A stretch of DNA of 64,000 bases from contig JACRDD010000020.1 in NCBI GenBank assembly GCA_016218685.1, forward strand, positions 1 to 64,000, in the 5' to 3' direction. Below the pieces are notes generated by a model, which searched no databases, was not told where the DNA came from, and saw only the letters and a list, made by a program, of their open reading frames with translations. The translations under genes were made by a program, and so were the position numbers. The DNA comes from Desulfobacterales bacterium (GTDB lineage Bacteria > Desulfobacterota > Desulfobacteria > Desulfobacterales > Desulfosarcinaceae). This document shows positions 39,980-50,724 of the stretch, piece by piece. The number at the start of each line of letters is the position of its first letter. The stretch's first letter is position 1.

Positions 39980-41956
39980 CTAAAACAGATGCAATTGTTT
40001 GCGGTATACATCCGTCACCACCTTGGGATCGTCGGTGATCACCACATACTCTTCGATCCATTGGGGCGCGCGCTGGTAGCGCACCATGGTGGCAATCTGG
40101 TCCCGCATGCCGGTCCAGAACTCCCGCAGGCCTTCGGTGTCGAAGAGAATGACGGGCACGCGCTCCATGATGGAGAGCTTCATGTTGCACAGGGTGATGC
40201 CCAACTCTTCCAACGAACCCAGCCCGCCCACGTTGAAGATGGGAAACGAGGCGATCTCGAACCACTTTTGGCGGCTGTGGCGGCAGGTGGCCTGGAACAC
40301 CTGGCAAAAATCCACGTCGGTGGTCATGGCCTGGTCGGTGATGTCCAGGTAGTTGGCGCCGGAGAGTATTCCTCTTTGACGGGCCAGGGTGTTGGCCATT
40401 TCCATAACGCCGCTGCCGCCGCCGGTGACGATGCCGATGTTGCGGCCCCAGAACGAGACCAGGGCGTCCATGAGGCGGCCGAGGCGTTCCACGCCGGCCT
40501 CGGAGAGCCGCAGGGTGGAGCCGTAGAAGGCGAAGAGCATGGATTTGTGAAAATCGGCCAGCCGGTCGATATCCACGAAGTATCCCTTGCCGTCGCGCAT
40601 GGTGTGCACCATGAGCCGCTGGTTCAGGCCGCACACCCAGTACACGTCCACGCCGAAGGCATGGTACTCCTGCAAGCGCGAGTGGTCTTCCTGGGAGAGG
40701 AACGGTCCGTACTCGCACGAGGCTTCATAGAAGTAAAGGGCCTTGACGTTGCCCTGGGCCACCAGGTTGATGATGTCGCGGTGCTCCACAAGGTTTGGAA
40801 AGTACTTCAAGGCCAGCACGCCGGGCGCTTGTCCGGCCGGGGGATGAATATGCGCGGTGGCGTAATGATGCGGGCAGCAACTGCGCGGCGAGAAGTCTTC
40901 GCGTGCGCTGGAGCACTGGGCCTTGGAGACCTCGCACAGATCGATGGGCCCGTTGGTGTGGATGCGGGCCTTGGCCAATCCCTGGTCTTGGTTGACCCAG
41001 GCGATGGAGCGGTCGATGAAATGGCAGGTGCGTTTGCGTTTGGCGCCCAACCGGCGCTGCAAGGCCTTGAGTTCTGTCAGGGCATAGCGGCCGTGGTTGC
41101 GGGCCGTGCTCTTGCGCCGCTCGGAAGTGCGATCCTTGGGCGCGCCGTACACCCGGGCGCTGATCAGGGGATTGACGATGGTGTGGCGGGTGCCGTTGAT
41201 GATTTCCAGGTAGATGCGGATGCCGCGCGTTTTGATGGGGTCAAGCACCGTGGCCGGCAGGTTGCGTCCCAGGGAAAAGCCGCTTTGCAGCACCACGTAG
41301 TGCTCGTTAAGGTACATGGAGCAGGTGGTGATGACGCCTTCGCCCGGCGGGACGATCAGGTGGGGCACGCTGCGCGGGATCTGGTAGCGGTTGAGCATCT
41401 CCCGGCCGTCTTCGCTGAGCAGAATACGCCCGAAGGTTTCGGTGGAGATATTCTCCCGCAAGTCGCACACCACCCGGTGGGGCGCGATGACGATGCTGCC
41501 GTCGCTGGAGATGGCGGTGGAGGCCGGCAGCTTCAACTCCGAGCGCTCGATGGCCGCCATCACCTCCTCGGAGCCGAGCAGGGCTTCGGGATCGCAAAAG
41601 ACCATGCGGCCCACGGGCAATCCCTGATCGAAAAAGGCACGCAACTGATCCAATCCCGGATAGCCGGGGATGGCCGCCGACGCAGTCTGGGTCAGAATCA
41701 GCAGATCGCCCTGCAATTGCTCCATGGAAATGGGCTCGCTGGTGATCTGCACCCCCAGGCGGGCGATGCGCGAGCGTTCGCTGAAGACGATATGCTCGGG
41801 ATGGGTTTCCAGCCGCTGGATCATGTGCCGGGAGAGACCGAAGGCGCTCTGGAAGGTGATGCGATTCTCGTCGTGGGACAACACCTTGAGCAAGTGCCCG
41901 TCGTCCGATTGCAGCATGCCCCGATAGGACCGGGTCTCTCTGGGGATTTTGGCCAT
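39980..41956 (-). CDS. LOG-family (Rossmann, PpnN-like) nucleotide-binding protein with long N-terminal extension
   Basis: IVTGGGSGVMEMAN and VGGLGSLEELGITLCNMKL LOG signatures near the C-terminus; start at MAKIPR. Confidence 0.75.
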   Translation of the reverse strand: MAKIPRETRSYRGMLQSDDGHLLKVLSHDENRITFQSAFGLSRHMIQRLETHPEHIVFSERSRIARLGVQITSEPISMEQLQGDLLILTQTASAAIPGYPGLDQLRAFFDQGLPVGRMVFCDPEALLGSEEVMAAIERSELKLPASTAISSDGSIVIAPHRVVCDLRENISTETFGRILLSEDGREMLNRYQIPRSVPHLIVPPGEGVITTCSMYLNEHYVVLQSGFSLGRNLPATVLDPIKTRGIRIYLEIINGTRHTIVNPLISARVYGAPKDRTSERRKSTARNHGRYALTELKALQRRLGAKRKRTCHFIDRSIAWVNQDQGLAKARIHTNGPIDLCEVSKAQCSSAREDFSPRSCCPHHYATAHIHPPAGQAPGVLALKYFPNLVEHRDIINLVAQGNVKALYFYEASCEYGPFLSQEDHSRLQEYHAFGVDVYWVCGLNQRLMVHTMRDGKGYFVDIDRLADFHKSMLFAFYGSTLRLSEAGVERLGRLMDALVSFWGRNIGIVTGGGSGVMEMANTLARQRGILSGANYLDITDQAMTTDVDFCQVFQATCRHSRQKWFEIASFPIFNVGGLGSLEELGITLCNMKLSIMERVPVILFDTEGLREFWTGMRDQIATMVRYQRAPQWIEEYVVITDDPKVVTDVYRKQLHLF

Positions 41957-42185
41957 AACCGCTCCTCGCAAACCTTAAACTTTTTTATCTTTTTGCCGTA
42001 TTTTGTCAGTTTCTTGACAGTTGACGGCAGCGACTCCGCGCACGGCCTGGCTGAAAGCAAACCCGCGTCGCGCAAGGCTTTTAATATGCGGGATTCCACA
42101 TCTGATTTCAACCATTTATTAAAGGCATGCTTATTGCTTTATTGGTCATGGGTGTTATATGGTTCTTGTGGATCGAACCCTTGCG

Positions 42186-43313
42186 ATGAGGTTTAAGATG
42201 AAGTGCCCCAAATGCGGATACCTTCGCCAATCCCGGGACGACGCTTTCGCGCCGCCCACCGAATGCCCGGCCTGCGGCATCGTCTACGTTAAGTATGGAC
42301 CCGGCGGCAGCGATACCTCGGAAAATCCCCAGGCTGCGGCACCGATCCCCAAAAAGCCCAGCGCCGTGGACGAGTCCACCCTGCGCAAAGCCCGTGAGCG
42401 GGTCGAGCGCCGCTTGCGCAAAAAGACAGGCACCCAAGCCGTTCAAGACGAGGAACGCGAGCGGATGTTGAAACACGCGCGCATCCTGGCCGCCGAGGGC
42501 GTTCGCAAGCGCCAGCAGGAGTGGCAGCAACGCCAAACGACCGAAACGGTCGAAACCGACTCAACCCAGACCTCCCTGAGTGCGGAAGTAGATGCAGCAT
42601 TCCAAGAAACCGGCGGGGCCGAGGCGGCCAATCCCGCCGATCGCCAGGTATTTACACCGGTTGCGGAGGTCAAGGCCAATGATCCGAACCTGTTCATGGA
42701 CGACAGCCAGCCGGCCATGTCCCCAGTGTCATCTATAGCAGAGCCGGAACCGGAACTAAAACTGGATGACACGATCACCGAACAACCGCTCATGATGGAG
42801 CCAACCGCCCCAGAGCAGACGGCCCCAGCGCTCGAGCCCGAGACGCCGGCGCAATCGCCTTTGGAAGAAGAGCCGGCGATGGAAGAAAGCACCGTCATCG
42901 CCATCGGCGCAAGGGACGTCCAAACCCAAGAGAGCTTGATGGAGGATAGTATCGCAAGCCAATCGGAAGATCAGGCAAAAAATCAGCCGGAGCCGCTGGG
43001 AGCGGACGGCCAGTCCTTCCCGAAGGCAAGGACGACCGGCCTCATGCGTTTCTTCCAGGCCGTGGCTTGGCTTATCCTGGTAGCCGGCTTGGGTGGCGCC
43101 GTCTTGAGTTGGCTCACGCTGACCGATGTCCAGGCCGGCACCCAGGCCGCGGGACAGATGAACGCCGGCAACCTGCCCATGGCGCTGCTGCTGGCATTCG
43201 CCTATCTGGCCATCGGCGTGCTGGGTTTTGCCTTCTTCTGGGTGACGTCGCTGATCGGCGGCCAACTGGCCGAGATCCGCAGAATACTTCTCCGGGGTAG
43301 CCAAGCCGACTGA
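42186..43313 (+). CDS. Zinc-ribbon hypothetical protein with C-terminal TM helices
   Basis: MKCPKCGYLRQ..PTECPACGIVYVKYG ribbon; acidic low-complexity middle; two C-terminal hydrophobic segments. Confidence 0.7.
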   Translation: MRFKMKCPKCGYLRQSRDDAFAPPTECPACGIVYVKYGPGGSDTSENPQAAAPIPKKPSAVDESTLRKARERVERRLRKKTGTQAVQDEERERMLKHARILAAEGVRKRQQEWQQRQTTETVETDSTQTSLSAEVDAAFQETGGAEAANPADRQVFTPVAEVKANDPNLFMDDSQPAMSPVSSIAEPEPELKLDDTITEQPLMMEPTAPEQTAPALEPETPAQSPLEEEPAMEESTVIAIGARDVQTQESLMEDSIASQSEDQAKNQPEPLGADGQSFPKARTTGLMRFFQAVAWLILVAGLGGAVLSWLTLTDVQAGTQAAGQMNAGNLPMALLLAFAYLAIGVLGFAFFWVTSLIGGQLAEIRRILLRGSQAD

Positions 43314-43434
43314 GCGCATTTGAGCAATGCTCCCCCTTGGAACCCGAGTCCGCCTGATAGCCGCTATCCCGAACCGGCATTACGATAGCAGCTGTCTCGA
43401 ACCACGCCCGCTCGCTTTACAACCCTTCTGAAGT

Positions 43435-44469
43435 CTACCGGAAGTCCATCAAAAGTACTTTGGCTCCCCGGATCTTGCGCTGCTTGAGTTCCAGCAGGGC
43501 CTGGTTGGCTTGTTCGAGCGGATAGGTCCGGACTTCCGGCCGGAGGGGGATGCGGGTCGCCAGGTCCAGGAAATCGCGCACATCCCGGCGGGTGACGTTG
43601 GCCACGCTTTTGATCTCCTTCTCCTGCCATAAATGGGCGGCGTAGTCGATGCCGGCCATTACTTCCCGATCCTTGCTTTCCTTGCGGATGGCGTTGACCA
43701 CCAGCCGGCCGCCGGGGGCCAGGCAGGCCAGGGCCGCGATCACCGGCTGCCAGGCCGGAGTGGTGTCGATGATGGCCTGGGGTGGTTGCGGCGGCGGGTC
43801 ATCCGTGTGGCCGGCCCAGGCCGCGCCCAGTTCCCGGGCGAATTGCCGTTCGTCGCTGCCGCGGGCAAAGACATAAACCGGCGAATGCGGATAGAGATGC
43901 CGCGCCAGTTGCAGCACCAAGTGGGCCGAGGCGCCGAAGCCGGTCAACCCCAGGGCCTGGCCGTCGGTCAGGCTGCATAGCCGCAAGGCGCGATAGCCCA
44001 CGGCGCCGGCGCAGAGCAGCGGCGCGGCCTGGGCATCGCCGAGGCCCGCGGGGATGGGATGCACGAAGGCCTCATCCACGACCATGAACTCGGCGTAGCC
44101 GCCATCCGCATCGCGGCCTGTGGCCTGGAATCCAGCGCACAGGTTCTCCTGATCCTGCCGGCAAAAATCGCAACGGCCACAGGCCGAGTAGATCCACGCC
44201 ACGCCGACGCGCTCGCCCGGCGCAAACTGCCCGGCCGCCGGTCCCAATGCCGCCACCCGACCGACCACCTGATGGCCCGGAATCATCGGCAGCCGGGAGG
44301 GCGGCGTGCGCCCCTCGATCTCGTCCAGCTCCGTGTGGCACACCCCGCAGGCGGTCACCGCGATCAGAATCTGGCTGGCCTTGGGTTCGGGCCGCGGCAC
44401 CTCCGCCGGAGCCAGGGGCGCCGGCTCTTGGGCCAGATCGACGATGCGATGGAGCAGCATGGCGCGCAT
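43435..44469 (-). CDS. Zinc-dependent alcohol dehydrogenase family protein
   Basis: GVCHTELDEIEG, PMIPGHQVVGRVAALG, GRCDFCRQDQENLC structural-zinc loop. Confidence 0.88.
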   Translation of the reverse strand: MRAMLLHRIVDLAQEPAPLAPAEVPRPEPKASQILIAVTACGVCHTELDEIEGRTPPSRLPMIPGHQVVGRVAALGPAAGQFAPGERVGVAWIYSACGRCDFCRQDQENLCAGFQATGRDADGGYAEFMVVDEAFVHPIPAGLGDAQAAPLLCAGAVGYRALRLCSLTDGQALGLTGFGASAHLVLQLARHLYPHSPVYVFARGSDERQFARELGAAWAGHTDDPPPQPPQAIIDTTPAWQPVIAALACLAPGGRLVVNAIRKESKDREVMAGIDYAAHLWQEKEIKSVANVTRRDVRDFLDLATRIPLRPEVRTYPLEQANQALLELKQRKIRGAKVLLMDFR

Positions 44470-44560
44470 CGATATTCTCCTTGATTAAAGATGGTTTTAT
44501 GGCAACATACGTTATAAGCATTTCAAAAGCAAAACAGCACCTATGGCATAAGGAGATTCC

Positions 44561-45811
44561 ATGCGCATCGCGGTGATCGGCGCCGGCATTTCGGGATTGT
44601 TATGCGCCTACCTGCTCAGCGACGAGCACGAGGTGATCGTCTATGACGCCAACGATTATATCGGCGGCCACACCCACACCATCGATGTGCATCTGGCGGG
44701 CCGCACCTATGCCGTGGACACCGGCTTCATCGTGTTCAATCGCAAGACCTATCCCAACTTTTTGAAGCTGATGCAAATCCTGGGCGTGGCCTGGCAACCG
44801 TCGGACATGAGCTTCAGCCTCCACTGCCTGCGCACCGGCCTCTTTTACAGCCCGAGCACCCTCAACAGCCTGTTCGCCCAGCGGTCGAATATCCTGCGAC
44901 CGGCTTTTTACCGCATGCTGCTGGATGCCCTGCGCTTCCGGCGCGAAGCCCTGGCGCTGCTGCAAAGCGATGACGACCGCACGACCCTGGCGGCCTACCT
45001 GCGCCAAAACCGCTACAGCGACCTGTTCATCCAAAAGTTTATCATCCCCATGGGGGCGGCCATCTGGTCGGCGGACCCGGACCGGTTCCGCGACTTTCCG
45101 GCGCGCTACCTGGTGGAGTTCTTCCACAACCATGGCTTTCTCAACCTGCGCGACCAGCCCCAGTGGCTGGTGCTCAAGGGCGGCTCGCGCCAGTATATCG
45201 AGCCGCTCACCCGGCGCTTTCGCGACCATATCCGCCTCAACGCGCCGGTGGCGGCCGTTCGACGGGCTGCGGACCAGGTGACGGTGACCACCGCCGGCGG
45301 CGATCAAGATCATTTCGACCGGGCGATCATCGCGGCCCACAGCGACCAGGCCCTGGCCATGCTGGCCGATCCCAGCGACCGCGAGCGGGAGATCCTGGGT
45401 ACCATCCCCTACCAGGAGAACCACACCATTCTGCACACCGACAACAACGTGCTGCCGCCCAAACGTGCGGCCTGGGCCAGTTGGAACTACCGCATCCCCA
45501 AATCGGAGCGAGGGCGGGTGGCGCTGACCTATGACATGAACCTGCTCCAGGGGCTGGAGGCTCCCGAGGAGTTTTGCGTCAGCTTGAACATGGCCGAAGA
45601 TATCGATCCACGGAAGATCATCCGATCGCTGGTCTATCACCATCCCGTGTACGATCCCAAAAGTCTGGCGGCCCGACGCGACCAGGAGACGCTCAAAGGC
45701 GCCAATCGCACCTATTTTTGCGGCGCTTACTGGGGCTACGGATTCCACGAGGACGGCGTCAACAGCGCCCTGGCCGTCTGCACCCATTTCGGCAAGGCCC
45801 TGGCACCATGA
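44561..45811 (+). CDS. FAD-dependent (amine oxidase-like) oxidoreductase
   Basis: MRIAVIGAGISGLLCAYLLSDEHEVIVYDANDYIGGHT dinucleotide-binding motif; C-terminal YFCGAYWGYGFHEDGVNSAL. Confidence 0.9.
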   Translation: MRIAVIGAGISGLLCAYLLSDEHEVIVYDANDYIGGHTHTIDVHLAGRTYAVDTGFIVFNRKTYPNFLKLMQILGVAWQPSDMSFSLHCLRTGLFYSPSTLNSLFAQRSNILRPAFYRMLLDALRFRREALALLQSDDDRTTLAAYLRQNRYSDLFIQKFIIPMGAAIWSADPDRFRDFPARYLVEFFHNHGFLNLRDQPQWLVLKGGSRQYIEPLTRRFRDHIRLNAPVAAVRRAADQVTVTTAGGDQDHFDRAIIAAHSDQALAMLADPSDREREILGTIPYQENHTILHTDNNVLPPKRAAWASWNYRIPKSERGRVALTYDMNLLQGLEAPEEFCVSLNMAEDIDPRKIIRSLVYHHPVYDPKSLAARRDQETLKGANRTYFCGAYWGYGFHEDGVNSALAVCTHFGKALAP

Positions 45812-46566
45812 AAAGCTGTATCTATGAAGGCACCGTCCGCCACCGCCGCTACCGACCGCGGCCCAACCACTTCCAGTACCGCCTGTTTTTCATGTACCTG
45901 GACCTGGCCGAGCTGCCCCGGCTCTTCGACGATCACCCCCTGTGGTCCTACGGCCGGCCCAATCTGGCCTGGTTCAAACGCAGCGACCATTTCGGGGACC
46001 CGCGCATGCCCATGGACCAGGCCGTGCGCGACCTGGTCGAGGCGCGCACCGGCCAAAGACCCGCCGGGCCGATCCGCATGCTGACCCATCTGCGCTATTT
46101 CGGCCACTGCTTCAACCCGGCCACCTTTTTCTTCTGCTACGACCGCCGGGACCAGCGGCTGGAAACCATCGTCGTGGAGATCCACAACACCCCCTGGGGC
46201 GAGGTCTTCTGTTATGTGCTGCCGGAGGCGCGCAACGAGCATCCCCTGGCGCAGTGGCGGCGCTTTCGTTTCGCCAAGGCGTTTCATGTATCGCCTTTCA
46301 TCGACATGGATATCGATTACGACTGGCGCTTTCGGGTGCCCGGCGACCAAATCCGGGTGCACATGATCGATTATCAGGGGGGGGCACCGCTGTTCGACGC
46401 CAGCCTGCGCCTGCAACGGCGACCGATCAGCCACCAGTCCCTGACCCGGGTGCTGTTCCAATACCCTTTGATGACCGGCAAGGTCATCGGCTTGATCTAC
46501 TTTCAGGCCTTGCGGCTGCTGTTGAAGAAAACCCCTTTTTACGAACACCCCCAAAAAAGCGGGTAA
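45808..46566 (+). CDS. DUF1365 family protein
   Basis: MKSCIYEGTVRHRRYRPRPNHFQYRLFFMYLDLAEL; 4-nt overlap with the upstream FAD gene. Confidence 0.9.
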   Translation: MKSCIYEGTVRHRRYRPRPNHFQYRLFFMYLDLAELPRLFDDHPLWSYGRPNLAWFKRSDHFGDPRMPMDQAVRDLVEARTGQRPAGPIRMLTHLRYFGHCFNPATFFFCYDRRDQRLETIVVEIHNTPWGEVFCYVLPEARNEHPLAQWRRFRFAKAFHVSPFIDMDIDYDWRFRVPGDQIRVHMIDYQGGAPLFDASLRLQRRPISHQSLTRVLFQYPLMTGKVIGLIYFQALRLLLKKTPFYEHPQKSG

Positions 46567-46639
46567 ACCGTTTGCTCTTCAAGGGGGGCGGCATTATCTT
46601 CGCGGACAAGATCCTTGGTCCTGGAAGTAAAAATAGAAA

Positions 46640-47911
46640 ATGGAGTCGAAGCAGATGGCCGACACGATTCTTCCTTTCACGCTGGCTCAATCGCAAACGC
46701 TGAAAACCCGTAGCATGGACCGCGTGGCGCGGCGCATGGTCCTGGCCTTGCTCGAAAAGATTCGTCATGGCCAGATCACCCTCGCCGACCCCGAGGGCAC
46801 CTACATCTTCGGAGCCCCTTCCACCAACCTCGCCATGCACCCGGTGGTACGCATCCACCACCCGCGGTGCTACGCCTGGATGCTTTCGGGCGGCAGCATG
46901 GGCGTGGCCGAAGCCTATATGGCCGGGCTCTGGTCCACGGAGCGGTTGACCGACGTGGTGCGCCTGGTGGTGGCCAACCAGGCCGTATTCAAGGGTTTGG
47001 ACAGCGGCTGGATGCGCCTCACCGAGCCGTTCTACAAAGTCGCCCACTGGCTGCGACGCAATACCGTGGCCGGCAGCCGGCGCAACATCGTGGCCCACTA
47101 TGACCTGGGCAACGACTTCTACCGGCTCTTTCTCGACCCCACCATGACCTATTCGGCGGGCATCTTCGAGGGGCCGGAGAGCACTCTGGAAGAGGCTTCC
47201 GTCGCCAAGTACGACCGCATCTGCCGCAAACTGCGGCTCGGCCCCGGCGATCATGTGGTCGAGATCGGCACCGGCTGGGGCGGGTTTGCCTTGCACGCGG
47301 CCACGCGCTACGGTTGCCGTGTCACCACCACCACCATTTCGGAACAGCAGCACGCCTTCGCCCGGGAGCGCTTCCGCGCGGCGGGCCTGACCGAGCGCAT
47401 CACGCTGCTCAAGGAAGACTACCGCCATCTGAACGGCACGTTCGACAAGCTGGTCTCCATCGAGATGATCGAAGCCGTGGGCCACCACTTCCTGGGCGAC
47501 TTCTTCCGAAAATGCAACGCCTTGCTCAAAGCCGACGGCCTGATGGCCCTGCAGGCCATCACCATCCGCGACCAGGAGTACGATCAGCACCGCCGTTCGG
47601 TGGATTTCATCAAACGCTATATCTTTCCGGGAAGCTGCATTCCCAGCGTCTCCGTGATGCTGGAAGCCGTCCGCAGGAAAACCGACCTGGCCCTGTGCCA
47701 CCTGGAAGATCTCACGCCCCACTACGCGCGCACCCTGGCCGCCTGGCGCAAGCGCTTTTTCGACAATATCGGCCAGGTGCGCGAAATGGGTTTTTCGGAG
47801 GCGTTCATCCGCATGTGGGAGTACTATCTGTGCTACTGCGAAGGCGGCTTTGCCGAGCGCCATATCGGCAATGTGCAAATGGTTCTGGCCAAACCGCTGT
47901 TCCGGTCATAA
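46640..47911 (+). CDS. Cyclopropane-fatty-acid-synthase-like SAM methyltransferase
   Basis: VAHYDLGNDFYRLFLDPTMTYSAGIFEGPESTLEEA, GDHVVEIGTGWGGFALHAA. Confidence 0.92.
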   Translation: MESKQMADTILPFTLAQSQTLKTRSMDRVARRMVLALLEKIRHGQITLADPEGTYIFGAPSTNLAMHPVVRIHHPRCYAWMLSGGSMGVAEAYMAGLWSTERLTDVVRLVVANQAVFKGLDSGWMRLTEPFYKVAHWLRRNTVAGSRRNIVAHYDLGNDFYRLFLDPTMTYSAGIFEGPESTLEEASVAKYDRICRKLRLGPGDHVVEIGTGWGGFALHAATRYGCRVTTTTISEQQHAFARERFRAAGLTERITLLKEDYRHLNGTFDKLVSIEMIEAVGHHFLGDFFRKCNALLKADGLMALQAITIRDQEYDQHRRSVDFIKRYIFPGSCIPSVSVMLEAVRRKTDLALCHLEDLTPHYARTLAAWRKRFFDNIGQVREMGFSEAFIRMWEYYLCYCEGGFAERHIGNVQMVLAKPLFRS

Positions 47912-47914
47912 TCT

Positions 47915-48709
47915 TCAGCGCTTGGCTTTACGCGGAAACCAGGGAATAAACGCGCTGGTGTTCGCGATATACTCCCGATAGCCCGGCCGCCGCTCGATGA
48001 GCCCCTTTTCGGTCAAGGGAACCCCCGTCATCTTCAGCAGTACGGTGGTGATGACGACGGGGCTGACGATCGTCCACCAGGCGCCCGGCGCGGATAGGGC
48101 GATGATGAAGATTCCCCACCAGAGCAAGGCTTCTCCGAAGTAATTGGGATGCCGGCTGTAAGCCCACAGCCCACGATCCATCACCCGGCCTTTGCTCCCG
48201 GGATCGGCCTTGAAGGCGGCCAATTGGGCGTCCCCTGCCACTTCAAATCCAAAGCCGACCAGCCAGAGCATCGCCCCCAATCCATCCCAAAAAGTAAACG
48301 CAGCCGGGGTGGAAGAATATTGGCCGTATTGCAAGGCCAGAGCAATCACCCACAGGAAGAGCGCCTGAAGCAAAAATACCTTGAAAAGACTGTGCCACCA
48401 GAAGGCCGGGCCGCTCTGGGCGCGCCACTGGCCGTAGCGCGGGTCTTCGCCCTTGCCCCAATTGCGCAAGGTCAGATAGATGCTCAGCCGGACGCCCCAC
48501 ACGGTCACCAGCACGGCGATCAGCCAACTCCTGCCGGCATACCCGTCGGACAAGAAGAAGGTGAACCAGGCGATGATCACGAAACCCAATCCCCAAAGGC
48601 TGTCCACCACCGTCACGTTGCGCAACACCAGACTAATCAACCAGCCGACGATCATCAACTTCAAGACCGCCGCCAAATTCACCAGCATCACCGTTACGAT
48701 ACTTTCCAT
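47915..48709 (-). CDS. DUF1295 membrane protein (steroid 5-alpha reductase C-terminal-like)
   Basis: VVDSLWGLGFVIIAW, GLWAYSRHPNYFGEALLWWGIFI. Confidence 0.88.
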   Translation of the reverse strand: MESIVTVMLVNLAAVLKLMIVGWLISLVLRNVTVVDSLWGLGFVIIAWFTFFLSDGYAGRSWLIAVLVTVWGVRLSIYLTLRNWGKGEDPRYGQWRAQSGPAFWWHSLFKVFLLQALFLWVIALALQYGQYSSTPAAFTFWDGLGAMLWLVGFGFEVAGDAQLAAFKADPGSKGRVMDRGLWAYSRHPNYFGEALLWWGIFIIALSAPGAWWTIVSPVVITTVLLKMTGVPLTEKGLIERRPGYREYIANTSAFIPWFPRKAKR

Positions 48710-48745
48710 GCGCGCCTCCCATGAAAGCTCTATGCGCCCTGCCGC

Positions 48746-50152
48746 TCAGCCCCGTAAGGGCTTGGCCGCGAGGGGGTCGCTGAAGAGATCGCCGTTTTGG
48801 CGCAGGGCCACGGCCTCCCGGATCTTCTGGTGCACCGCGCCATCGATGGGGTAGCGCAGGGCGATGGCCATGCCGATCAGGTTGCAGACCGAGGGCACCA
48901 GGGCGTACAGCACCCGCAGGGTCCATTGCACCGCTTCGCTCTGGGGTGCATTGGGCACATAACCGGCCATGCCCAGCGCGGTCAAGCCCACGCCGATGCC
49001 CAGGGCGGCCGCCAGCTTCTTGGAGATGGCCCACAGGCCGATATACTGCCCTTCGCGGCGCTCGCCGCCCAGCAGTTCATCGTAGTCGATCACATCGGCC
49101 TGCATGGCCGATGGAATGGCCAGGGTGGCGCCGAAGCCGATGCCCGACAGGCACACCAGCACCCCATAAATCATGGCATCCCCCGGCCCGAGGAAAAAGA
49201 CCCCGAAGAACGCACCGGTATTGATACCCATGGCGATCAACCAGGCGCGTTTCTTGCCGATGGCCCGGGCCATGGCGATCCAGGCCGGTAGAAACACGAT
49301 GCCGGTGGCAAAGTAAAGCAGAAGAAACAAATCGGCATGGGGCGATTGCAGCACATACGCCACGTAGTAGAGAATCAGCGTGGCCGGCAGGTTGTTGCCG
49401 ATGGCGCTCACGGTGTAGGCCGCCAGCAGGATCATGAACGGTCGGTTCGCGCGCACCAGTTTAAAACCGCTCCAGATGCCCCTATGCCCGGCGGAGGTCA
49501 CCGTCGGTCGCTCGCGCACCATGGCCACGCACCACCAGGCCGATCCCACGATCAAGGGCGCGTAAAGTATCGATATCCAGAAGAAAACCGCGCGCTCGGC
49601 CTCCGGTCCGGCGGCCGCGCCCAGCCAGCCGCGCACCAGGGCCGGCGAAGCGGCGGCGGCCAGCGTGCCAGCGATCAGCAATCCGTCGCGCAGGGCGAAA
49701 AGCCCTACCCGCTCCTGATAATCGAAGGTGATCTCCGGTCCCAGGGACTCGTAGGGCACGGTCACCACGGTCCAGAAGAGAAAGAGCCCGAAAATCCCAA
49801 CGGTGAACCACGCCGTGGCCGTGGCGCCGGAGAAGTGGGGCGGGTTGAACAGCATGATCATCATGGCCGCCAGGAATACCGCGCCCAGGGCGATGTAAGG
49901 CCGGCGCCGCCCGAAGACCGAATGGGTGCGGTCGGAGACGAGCCCCATGGCCGGGTCGGTCACGGCATCGAAGATGCGCACGCCGAAGAGGATGGTTCCC
50001 AGGACCGCCACGTCGATGCCCACCACATCGGTGTAGAATTTGGGCAGATAGACATATACTGGAATGCCCACCACGGCCAGGGCGAAGGCCGGGAGGGCGT
50101 AGGCGATCTTGCGGGCCGTTGAAACCCTGTTTTCCAAGGAAATCGAACTCAT
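48746..50152 (-). CDS. MFS transporter (GPH/MelB-like)
   Basis: 12-TM pattern; FDAVTDPAMGLVSDRTHSVFGRRRPYI. Confidence 0.88.
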   Translation of the reverse strand: MSSISLENRVSTARKIAYALPAFALAVVGIPVYVYLPKFYTDVVGIDVAVLGTILFGVRIFDAVTDPAMGLVSDRTHSVFGRRRPYIALGAVFLAAMMIMLFNPPHFSGATATAWFTVGIFGLFLFWTVVTVPYESLGPEITFDYQERVGLFALRDGLLIAGTLAAAASPALVRGWLGAAAGPEAERAVFFWISILYAPLIVGSAWWCVAMVRERPTVTSAGHRGIWSGFKLVRANRPFMILLAAYTVSAIGNNLPATLILYYVAYVLQSPHADLFLLLYFATGIVFLPAWIAMARAIGKKRAWLIAMGINTGAFFGVFFLGPGDAMIYGVLVCLSGIGFGATLAIPSAMQADVIDYDELLGGERREGQYIGLWAISKKLAAALGIGVGLTALGMAGYVPNAPQSEAVQWTLRVLYALVPSVCNLIGMAIALRYPIDGAVHQKIREAVALRQNGDLFSDPLAAKPLRG

Positions 50153-50724
50153 TTGGCACCCAGCAGTTGCTGTTTGAAATCCGCGTTCATGGGATCATCC
50201 CCCAGCCACATTGAAAAAAGCGCCGCGGCGAACTCGGCACCCGGAATGACGCCCAACGCGTCGCCGTTCAGGGATAGTTCAGTGCCCCGGCCCGGAATAT
50301 AAGTCAAGGCATAACGATCCCCGGGCCGAACGTCGCGGTAAAGCGAGTTATGGTACTCCACCTGGGGCCGGATGCGACCCAAAGTTTCGGCATCCACGTT
50401 GCGGGCCATGAAACGGTCGGTGACCTTGCCGAAATCTTCCCCCTTGAGCGCATGGAAGTACTCGACCTCCAGGCGCTTGGGCCGATCCCCGAGAATATCT
50501 TCCGGGCCAAGCCCTTCCTCATGGTAGAGCGCCCCCACATAGGCCTTGATAAACTTCATGTACCTGAACAACCCGGTGCCTTGCAAGGCAAGTCGCACCC
50601 CCGGAGCTTCATAGGCCGTATCGAATTGGACATTCTCGATGACCGTGCCTTGTGCAACGACAGGCACGAGCAGCGCCATCACCATCGCGGGCAGCAAAAA
50701 TCTCATGGTGTTATTAATTTTCAT
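50149..50724 (-). CDS. Chalcone isomerase-like family protein (secreted)
   Basis: Signal peptide; GTGLFRYMKFIKAYVGALYHEEG, LEVEYFHALKGEDF, LSMWLGDDP-like end; 4-nt overlap with the MFS gene. Confidence 0.8.
   Translation of the reverse strand: MKINNTMRFLLPAMVMALLVPVVAQGTVIENVQFDTAYEAPGVRLALQGTGLFRYMKFIKAYVGALYHEEGLGPEDILGDRPKRLEVEYFHALKGEDFGKVTDRFMARNVDAETLGRIRPQVEYHNSLYRDVRPGDRYALTYIPGRGTELSLNGDALGVIPGAEFAAALFSMWLGDDPMNADFKQQLLGAK

Noticed and set aside
39989-42196. 735-aa plus-strand ORF antisense to the LOG-family gene
   Set aside because: Mirror ORF of a supported gene; composition typical of GC-rich antisense frames.
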